Shown: in pieces, positions 57,608 through 64,000 of the stretch
Position numbering within the stretch: position 1 is the stretch's first letter
Layout: each line of letters starts with the position of its first letter
Source: Pyrrhoderma lamaoense
Lineage: Eukaryota; Basidiomycota; Agaricomycetes; Hymenochaetales; Hymenochaetaceae
DNA: 64,000 bases
Assembly: GCA_002794735.1 (NCBI GenBank)
Contig: NBAZ01000027.1
Location: 124,001 to 188,000, forward strand
Direction: 5' to 3'
The notes under the pieces: model-generated
The model's input: the letters and a program-made list of their open reading frames with translations, nothing else
Told to the model about the DNA's origin: nothing
Database searches by the model: none
Position numbers and translations under genes: made by a program

Positions 57608-58087
57608 TGTTGAAATAAGTGCTCCAGCACTCATGCACAATACCGGTTTTCATGACTTGTCATTTTTCATTTTTTATTTCTTATCTTATCTTATCCATCT
57701 TCTCTCACATGATCTCACATGACAACATGTGATCTCATGTGACTTCACAAGACCACCTTAGTAATGGCTCATGTGATATTACTCAGCTGAGGTCTTTTAG
57801 CTATCATTTACTCAGCAAGTACTTTTAGCTGTAGCTTACTCATGTACTTGAGCACATTTAGCTAGCTGTATATATAGAGCATGTAGTCAGTGGTGAGAGG
57901 TCAACTGTCTTGCCCTCATCACCACTGACCCAGTACTTTGTACTTAGGTATTTACAATAAAAACTGTCTTGCCCTCATCACCACTGACCCAGTACTTTGT
58001 ACTTAGTGCCAGGCTGACTCTTGCAAGTTGTGCACTGTGTCTCAACAAGTGTGATACACAGTTTCCTCTCGTTCTCTGCGCTTCACA
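57608..58087 (+). repeat. Copia 5' LTR with internal 59-bp duplication
   Basis: Matches the 3' LTR but contains a 45-base block (AACTGTCTTGCCCTCATC... to TTTGTACTTAG) twice, the copies separated by GTATTTACAATAAA. This accounts for the 59-base length difference. The TATATATAG box is near 57876. Confidence 0.9.
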
Positions 58088-58939
58088 GGTTATGAGCCTT
58101 GCGCTTTGACAGAGCACACTTCAAGTAGCCTATTCAGACTGTTCACCCTCCAATCTGTAAGTCAATTGGAGTTCTCCTTCGAAGCTGATCGCATTTTCGA
58201 CGTTTTCGCGCCCGCATCTCCGCCGATCCGAACACGCAATACCTCGTTTGACAGCCCTCGCGCCCACCGATAAGCCGTCAAATCCGTGTCCGAATCCGCC
58301 CGCTCGATCCCGAGTTATTGACACTTTTGTCACTAACACCTCAAAATCACCCCAAACAGCTTCATTCGCGTTTCACCTCATATCTCGGCCATCTCCAGGC
58401 CGGTTCGCACACAACTCCGTGAACACTTAGGTGCACCTCTGCACTACTAGCTTACTAAGTTGCATCCGATTCTGTCTAGCAGTTTCCTCCAATCACGCAC
58501 TTTGGATACCAGCTCTGTTGCACTCTATTTTAAGCTATTATATTCCATTACTGTTGTTGAATCAGATAAACCTATAGATTGTGAAGCTTAGCCTGCTCAG
58601 CCTTAGTTCGCTGATTGTATCTACTGTCACCAGTAGTTACTTAAGCCAATAAGCCTCTCTCAATCAGTGGTGCCTCCAGGGACTTAACAGTCCAAGAGAC
58701 CAGCACTGTCTTGCAGTTTCCTGTGTATAACTCAATAATACAGGGTACTTAGCCTCTGACACATTGTGTATTCATCTTAATCTGTATTCACAAGCCTATT
58801 CGGGCGTTTGGCGATTTTCTCTCATAACTGCTGACACAGAACTCGGATAGACCTCTAGTCTTGCACACTAGTAACTGCACTAGTACACTACCTGCCCTCC
58901 AAGTTTCGCTCCAATCCTTCCACTCACTCCCTCTCAACA
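58088..58939 (+). other. Copia untranslated leader
   Basis: About 850 bases between the 5' LTR and the gag start. It begins GGTTATGAGCCTTGCGC, where the primer-binding site should lie, though I could not match it to a tRNA. It is unusually GC-rich around 58180-58420 compared with the rest of the element. No sense ORF of note. Confidence 0.6.
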
Positions 58940-60301
58940 ATGCCTTCTCTCCCAAACCTCCCAAACCAGATTAAACTCAACTCCCAGAATTACTCACTCT
59001 GGAGAGATAGTTTGGTTGCTACAGCTCGCTTTCTGAATCTATGGCGCATTATCAACAACAAAGAAGCAGTTCCAGACAAAACAGACAAGCCAGATGACTA
59101 TGAGGACTATCAGCTTCGAAAAGACCAAGCTATTGCTCTTATTGAGCTCACTATTGAACCTGAACAGAGGATTCACATAGTTGCTAAACTTGAAGCTGAA
59201 GATCCTCATGGCATGTGGACTGCTCTTGAGAATGCCCACAGACAGAAGAAGCCTGCCCAACGCTTTAATGCTTATGAGAGATTGCTCTCTTTGCAGAAAA
59301 CTGATGAGGAGTCACTTACTCAGTTTGCTGGTCGTGTGAGAGCTGCTCTACTCGATGTCCAGGCTCTCAGAGACAAATCTTTTACTCTGGAGCTTTTAGA
59401 CGATGAGCTGGCTTCTATGGCATTGCTGAAAGGCCTTCCTGCTGAAAAATATGCAAATCTTCGCACCTCACTTTGCATGACCACCAATCTATCCATGTCT
59501 GACCTCACACAAGCACTTGCACTTGAGGAAGCAAACACAAACCAGTCTGCTTCTGATCTTGCACACAGAGCTTTCACTAAATCCACCAGTGCAAAGCCCT
59601 CTAAAGCGTCCAAACAGTGCACATTCTGTGGCAGAAATGGTCATGAGTTGAGTCAGTGCTTTGACATGCAAAATGCAAGCAAGAAGAAGAAAGAGGAGTT
59701 GAAAAACAACAAGGGCAAGGGCAAACCCCAGGAAGAAGCCAAGATTGTAGAAGAAGCTGATGCTGAATTTGCTGGAAATGCAAGTACCTCTGATTTCACC
59801 AATCCCCATTCGCCTCTTTTGCTTAATGCTTCAACTGACTGGATCACAGACACAGGTGCCACTTGCCACATGACCCCACATCGCCACTGGTTCTCTAAAT
59901 ACATGCTCCAGAGAACACCAGTAAGGCTGGCAAATGATACAACAATCTACACAGTTGGAATTGGCTCTGTGAAGTTTCAGGCAGTTGTGAATGGGAAAAG
60001 AGGATGTCTACTTGAATTTCATCGTGTACTTCATGTTCCTGAACTAAAGAATAATCTATTATCTGTCTTGTATTTAACTCGCAATAAAGACTACATTGTC
60101 ACCATTACAAAAGACAAGATGCTGTTCAGAAGAAACAAGACTCTCTTGTTTACTGCCACAGTCAACTCGCGTTTTACTGGCATTCTAGATGGCACTATTG
60201 TTCCAATGACACACACAGTATGCCAACTTGGCCAACACTCTGCCTCTAGATTATGCTCTGTGGCATCGTCGTTTTGGACACTTGAATGTACAGGACATTA
60301 G
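58940..60301 (+). CDS. Copia gag-protease polyprotein part
   Basis: Starts at ATG 58940 (MPSLPNLPNQIKLNSQNYSL), a typical copia gag N terminus. Capsid-like helices (UBN2-type region) follow to about residue 200, a CCHC zinc knuckle CTFCGRNGHELSQCF near residue 226, and the aspartic protease motif DWITDTGATCHMTPH near residue 300. The frame then runs 24 codons past the point where homology to the pre-integrase region switches to the +1 frame. Gag packages element RNA and the protease matures the polyprotein. No internal stops, so translation is plausible. Confidence 0.9.
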   Translation: MPSLPNLPNQIKLNSQNYSLWRDSLVATARFLNLWRIINNKEAVPDKTDKPDDYEDYQLRKDQAIALIELTIEPEQRIHIVAKLEAEDPHGMWTALENAHRQKKPAQRFNAYERLLSLQKTDEESLTQFAGRVRAALLDVQALRDKSFTLELLDDELASMALLKGLPAEKYANLRTSLCMTTNLSMSDLTQALALEEANTNQSASDLAHRAFTKSTSAKPSKASKQCTFCGRNGHELSQCFDMQNASKKKKEELKNNKGKGKPQEEAKIVEEADAEFAGNASTSDFTNPHSPLLLNASTDWITDTGATCHMTPHRHWFSKYMLQRTPVRLANDTTIYTVGIGSVKFQAVVNGKRGCLLEFHRVLHVPELKNNLLSVLYLTRNKDYIVTITKDKMLFRRNKTLLFTATVNSRFTGILDGTIVPMTHTVCQLGQHSASRLCSVASSFWTLECTGH

Positions 60302-63300
60302 ACGCATTTTCAAGCATCAGCTGGTATCTGGTGCAAAGCTGCACTCAGAGACTCTCCCAGACCCAATTTGTGAACCCTGCATTGCAGGTAAACAAACTCG
60401 TGCAGATGTGCCCAAATCTGTTAATTCTAGACGTTCTGGTTTACTTGAGTTAATTCACTCTGACTTACATGGTCCACTACCTGTTAGAAGCAGAGTGGGT
60501 GCTTACCGCTATTGGATCACTTTCATAGATGATGCTAGCAGGTACTGGACTGTTGCACCACTCAAAAACAAGTCAGATGCATTTGCTGCTTTTAAAGCAT
60601 TTAAAGCACTTGCAGAGAACCAGTTAAACGCTAGAATCAAGGCATTGCATGATGACAAAGGAGGAGAGTACATGTCAAAAGAATGGGATGAACTGTGCAT
60701 CTCTTCTGGCATACAGCGCTTCCACACTCTCAGAGCTGAACCACACCAGAATGGAGTTGCAGAAAGAGCAAACAGGACTATCAAGGAAGCAGTTACCACT
60801 ATGCTCAATGAGGCTTGCTTACCTTCGAGTTTCTGGTGGGATGCTGTATCTACTTTTACACACATCCACAATAGATCCCCCACTTCTGCTCTCAAAAACA
60901 TCACTCCATATGAACTGTGGTTCAAGAAGAAACCAGATGTGTCACATTTTCGAGTTTTTGGCTGCACTGCTTATGTGCACATTAAGTCTGACCAGAGAAA
61001 ACAGCTTGAATCTCATACACAGAAGTGTGTCTTCATTGGGTACCCATCTAACTTCAAAGGATGGCGGTTTTACAACCCAGACACAAAGAAAGAGATAATC
61101 AGCAACTCTGTTGTCTTTGATGAAAGAACACATTCTGGCACTTCCAAGAGCAAAGTGGACTTGAAAGTACCAGGATTAACAGACTCTGTTGATCCGGTGG
61201 GAGAGTACAATACAGTGGATCTGCCAGAGCTGCCTGATACTTCTCAAACTACCACAAAACCCAAAAATGCGCCACAAACTCCAGTTGAGCAATCTGCCCC
61301 TTCTACTCCAAAACAAACTCCACCCTCTTCTCCACCTCAGCGGCCAATTACACCTGAAACACCAGTTACTCCACTACAAGTACCACCCACTCCTGCTCCT
61401 CCCACTCGCCATTTACCTCTCAGAAGATCCACAAGAACTAGAACTGCACCAGTACAATATTGGAATGTGCAACAACAACTTGAGCACAGACACAATATGC
61501 ATTCTAGAGAGAATTCACAGCAACCAGAGCTTGAAGCGCCACAAGAAGAACAAGCTACTGATGAGCAAGAAGCTGAACTTGCTATTGCTGAGAATGGTGG
61601 ACTGAGCGAAGCAGAGATTGCACATATTGTGTATACTGGTGTTGAGGACTTTGCACTCAATGTAGCTTGCAACACAGAGTATCTGACGTTTGAGCAAGCT
61701 TATGAGCATGTGTATCTCACTACCAGTGGTTTCAAACAGTCACTGACTGAGGAAGAGCGCTTGAGATTTGGTCCTGAGCCCAAAACATGGAAAGAGATGC
61801 TAAAGCGACCAGATGCAGCACAATGGATCCAAGCAGCACATGAGGAGATCCAAGCACTCTTGCAGAATGGGACTTGGACAGCAGAGGAGCTACCACAAGG
61901 GCGGAAAGCTGTTGGCAACAGATGGGTTTTCAAGCTCAAAAGAAAACCAGATGGTTCTATTGAGCGCTACAAAGCAAGACTTGTAGCAAAAGGGTTTTCT
62001 CAGCGCCCTGGCTTTGACTTTGATGAGACATTCTCTCCAACTGCCAAGTGGGCTGCTTTGAGAACAATCATGGCACTTGTTGCAATTGAGGACTTGGAAC
62101 TCATCTCTGCTGATATCTCCAATGCATTTTTAAATGGTGACATTGACCATGAAGTTTATATGGAGATGCCAGAGGGTCATGATGTACTTGGACTCAATAA
62201 ACCAGGTGCTGGTTATGTGCTTAAACTGCTTAAAGCATTATATGGATTAAAACAGGCTGGCAGACAATGGTACAAGAAGTTGGACAGTACTTTGTCTTCA
62301 ATGGGTTTCAACAAAATCAGGGTGGATCATGCAATCTGGGTGTTTAAACAAGGAGATGTGCGGATTATTGTACCAGCTTATGTAGATGATCACATGATTG
62401 CTACAAAGAAGCACTCTGATGCACAAAGAACACTTTCCCAGCTTCGCTCCCACTTCAAACTCAGAGATCTTGGTCCCACTTCTTTTATTCTTGGTGTGCA
62501 AGTTGAAAGAAATCGCTCTAAACACTCTCTTTCACTCTCACAGAAGCAGTACATTGTGGACCTGCTTCAAAACTACCACATGTCTGACTGCAAACCTGTT
62601 GACACTCCACTTGACCCCAACCACCAACTCTCTAAAAAACAAAGCCCAAAAACAGAAGAAGAGCAAATTAAGATGTGCAACTACCCATATGCACAACTTG
62701 TTGGCTCTCTGATGTACTTGGCCATTTGCACTCGCCCTGATATCTCATTTGCTGTTGGCAAACTTGGACAGTTCAGTTCTAATCCTGGTCTTGCTCATTG
62801 GAAAGCTGCTCAGCATCTGCTTTGCTATTTACAAAGCACCAAAGACCACAAGTTGACTTATGCACCAGACCCTTTGCAAACTGAGCTGTTCACAAGTTAC
62901 ACTGATGCAGACTTTGCTGGTGACAAGTCAACAAGAAAATCCACAAGTGGAATGGTGATAAAGATGGGAACTGGAGCAGTTAGCTGGTCTAGCAAGCTGC
63001 AAGGCATTGTAACACTGTTAACAACTGAGGCAGAATATGTAGCTGCAGTCACAGCAGGACAAGAGGTCATTTGGCTTCGCTACTTGCTCACTGAACTTGG
63101 TTACAAGATGGATGGCCCCTTTACACTGTTTGTTGACAACAACTCAGCAGTACAAGTTGCAAAAAACCCAGAACACCATGGCAAAATCAAACACTTAGAC
63201 CTGAGATACTACTGGCTCAGAGATCAAATAAACATGGGTGTCATTCGGATTTTGCACTTGAGAACAGATGAAATGCCTGCAGACTTGATGACCAAAGCAC

Positions 63301-63356
63301 TGGGGAGAATCAAAGTGCAGTTGTTCACAAAGATGATTGGATTGGCAGACTGCTAG
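60210..63356 (+). CDS. Copia integrase, reverse transcriptase and RNase H
   Basis: Open from 60210 in the +1 frame relative to gag-protease. Domains in order: GAG-pre-integrase with HHCC finger (LWHRRFGHL ... ICEPCIAGKQ), integrase core with Asp in LIHSDLHGPL, Asp in ALHDDKGGEYM and Glu in GVAERANRTIKE, a Pro-rich linker, reverse transcriptase with SADISNAFLNGDI and the YVDDHMIAT catalytic loop, and RNase H with YTDADFAGDK, TTEAEYVAA and VDNNSAVQVA. It ends TAG at 63354-63356, 13 bases before the 3' LTR. No internal stops. It lacks its own good ATG, so expression by frameshifting or a fused ancestor is implied. Confidence 0.93.
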   Translation, partial: HTQYANLANTLPLDYALWHRRFGHLNVQDIRRIFKHQLVSGAKLHSETLPDPICEPCIAGKQTRADVPKSVNSRRSGLLELIHSDLHGPLPVRSRVGAYRYWITFIDDASRYWTVAPLKNKSDAFAAFKAFKALAENQLNARIKALHDDKGGEYMSKEWDELCISSGIQRFHTLRAEPHQNGVAERANRTIKEAVTTMLNEACLPSSFWWDAVSTFTHIHNRSPTSALKNITPYELWFKKKPDVSHFRVFGCTAYVHIKSDQRKQLESHTQKCVFIGYPSNFKGWRFYNPDTKKEIISNSVVFDERTHSGTSKSKVDLKVPGLTDSVDPVGEYNTVDLPELPDTSQTTTKPKNAPQTPVEQSAPSTPKQTPPSSPPQRPITPETPVTPLQVPPTPAPPTRHLPLRRSTRTRTAPVQYWNVQQQLEHRHNMHSRENSQQPELEAPQEEQATDEQEAELAIAENGGLSEAEIAHIVYTGVEDFALNVACNTEYLTFEQAYEHVYLTTSGFKQSLTEEERLRFGPEPKTWKEMLKRPDAAQWIQAAHEEIQALLQNGTWTAEELPQGRKAVGNRWVFKLKRKPDGSIERYKARLVAKGFSQRPGFDFDETFSPTAKWAALRTIMALVAIEDLELISADISNAFLNGDIDHEVYMEMPEGHDVLGLNKPGAGYVLKLLKALYGLKQAGRQWYKKLDSTLSSMGFNKIRVDHAIWVFKQGDVRIIVPAYVDDHMIATKKHSDAQRTLSQLRSHFKLRDLGPTSFILGVQVERNRSKHSLSLSQKQYIVDLLQNYHMSDCKPVDTPLDPNHQLSKKQSPKTEEEQIKMCNYPYAQLVGSLMYLAICTRPDISFAVGKLGQFSSNPGLAHWKAAQHLLCYLQSTKDHKLTYAPDPLQTELFTSYTDADFAGDKSTRKSTSGMVIKMGTGAVSWSSKLQGIVTLLTTEAEYVAAVTAGQEVIWLRYLLTELGYKMDGPFTLFVDNNSAVQVAKNPEHHGKIKHLDLRYYWLRDQINMGVIRILHLRTDEMPADLMTKALGRIKVQLFTKMIGLADC

Positions 63357-63369
63357 GATCAGGTGGAAA

Positions 63370-63790
63370 TGTTGAAATAAGTGCTCCAACTCATGCACAA
63401 TACCGGTTTTCATGACTTGTCATTTTTTTCATTTTTCATTTCTTATCTTATCTTATCCATCTTCTCTCACATGATCTCACATGATTTCATGTGATCTCAT
63501 GTGACTTCACAAGACCACCTTAGTAATGGCTCATGTGATATTACTCAGTTGAGGTCTTTTAGCTATCATTTACTCAGCAAGTACTTTTAGCTGTAGCTTA
63601 CTCATGTACTTGAGCACATTTAGCTAGCTGTATATATAGAGCATGTAGTCAGTGGTGAGAGGTCAACTGTCTTGCCCTCATCACTACTGACCCAGTACTT
63701 TGTACTTAGTGCCAGGCTGACTCTTGCAAGTTGTGCACTGTGTCTCAACAAGTGTGATACACAGCTTCTTCTCGTTCTCTGCGCTTCACA
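63370..63790 (+). repeat. Copia 3' LTR
   Basis: 421 bp, TGTTGAAATAAG to GCGCTTCACA, nearly identical to the 5' LTR apart from the 59-base duplication there and a few small differences near the start. The close match indicates a fairly recent insertion. Confidence 0.92.
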
Positions 63791-64000
63791 AATAATCCAT
63801 CAGCTCATGTTAGAACATGCATTGCGTCAGATCATCCACATTATAAATGGTGGACTAGCCATTCCTTTTAGCAAGCCCAATGCTAGGCTAAGAAGATATT
63901 CCCATGCAAGGAATGGGTGCGCCAATTATATATATTCCCACAATACAAATACGGTAATTCATGAGTCAGGTGATTGTAATAATAAATGCGGCAACAGATA
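63791..64000 (+). mobile_element. LTR-like element X, copy X3, partial
   Basis: Matches X1 from about 32413 onward (CATCAGCTCATGTTAGAAC here, CATCAGCCCATGCTAGAAC in X1), including the end of the X ORF and the following GGACTAGCCATTCC stretch. It is cut on the left by the copia element and continues beyond the window. Confidence 0.75.

Larger units (their letters stand above)
57608..63790 (+). mobile_element. Nearly complete Ty1/copia retrotransposon
   Basis: 6.2 kb with direct LTRs at 57608-58087 (480 bp) and 63370-63790 (421 bp), both starting TGTTGAAATAAG and ending GCGCTTCACA. Between them are a long leader, gag-protease, and integrase-RT-RNase H in copia order. A TATATATAG box lies in each LTR. 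AGGTGGAAA before the 3' LTR is a polypurine-tract candidate. The flanks belong to different repeats (gypsy gag on the left, element X on the right) and show no clear 5-bp duplication. It is by far the best-preserved transposon here. Confidence 0.95.

Noticed and set aside
58130..58430. Small frames on both strands in the copia leader
   Set aside because: GC-rich untranslated sequence; no family, no start context and no conservation evidence.
59039..62525. Antisense frames opposite copia gag and pol
   Set aside because: Shadows of the sense polyprotein.

Overview
The window reads as nuclear DNA of a filamentous basidiomycete, most likely an Agaricomycete. Its genes are cut by many 38-70 nt GT-AG introns, its proteins match fungal families (plasma-membrane Na+/H+ antiporter, midasin, Cdc123, Mob2, DUF3605), and its transposons (chromovirus gypsy, copia, DIRS-like tyrosine-recombinase element, Tc1/mariner) are typical of mushroom genomes. 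No rRNA, tRNA or CRISPR was recognised. Species cannot be fixed from the sequence.

The left half (1-30.6 kb) is a compact, gene-dense block with little intergenic space. In order: the 3' part of a conserved secreted protein; a Na+/H+ antiporter of the Nha1 type; an FAD-dependent amine-oxidase-like protein on the minus strand; a secreted endonuclease/exonuclease/phosphatase; the giant ribosome-assembly ATPase midasin (MDN1, 17 exons, 15.5 kb); CDC123 (eIF2 assembly) on the minus strand; a DUF3605 protein; a phosphopantothenoylcysteine decarboxylase on the minus strand; and a MOB2-type kinase activator. Most neighbours are convergent or divergent with 50-800 bp between them. Exon models were made by hand from splice signals and frame continuity. 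Several genes show single missing bases in short homopolymers. In MDN1 and the FAD gene, adding back one base per site makes the total coding length exactly divisible by three, which looks more like assembly indels than gene death. The FAD gene appears to contain two microexons of 7 and 5 nt, and MDN1 and the decarboxylase each appear to use a GC-AG intron.

The right half (30.6-64 kb) is a nest of repeats. Two LTR-like families, here called X (1.47 kb, ends TGTTAGGAT/ATCCTAACA) and G (1.77-1.80 kb, ends TGTTACGG/CCGTAACA), each carry one ORF that starts just inside the end and lies upstream of a TATA box. Copies G1 and G2 have perfect 5-bp target-site duplications and lie in opposite orientations; G3 is truncated beside a decayed chromodomain gypsy element. 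X2 is interrupted by a Tc1/mariner element. Two TATA-led, decayed, unrecognised genes follow (39.3-43.8 kb), one split by a TA-flanked MITE. Then come a DIRS-like relic, an unrecognised decayed gene, an RCC1-like fragment, simple repeats, a second gag relic, and one nearly complete copia element (57608-63790) whose pol lies in the +1 frame relative to gag-protease. The window ends inside a third X copy. Older repeat copies differ from better copies largely by C-to-T and G-to-A changes.
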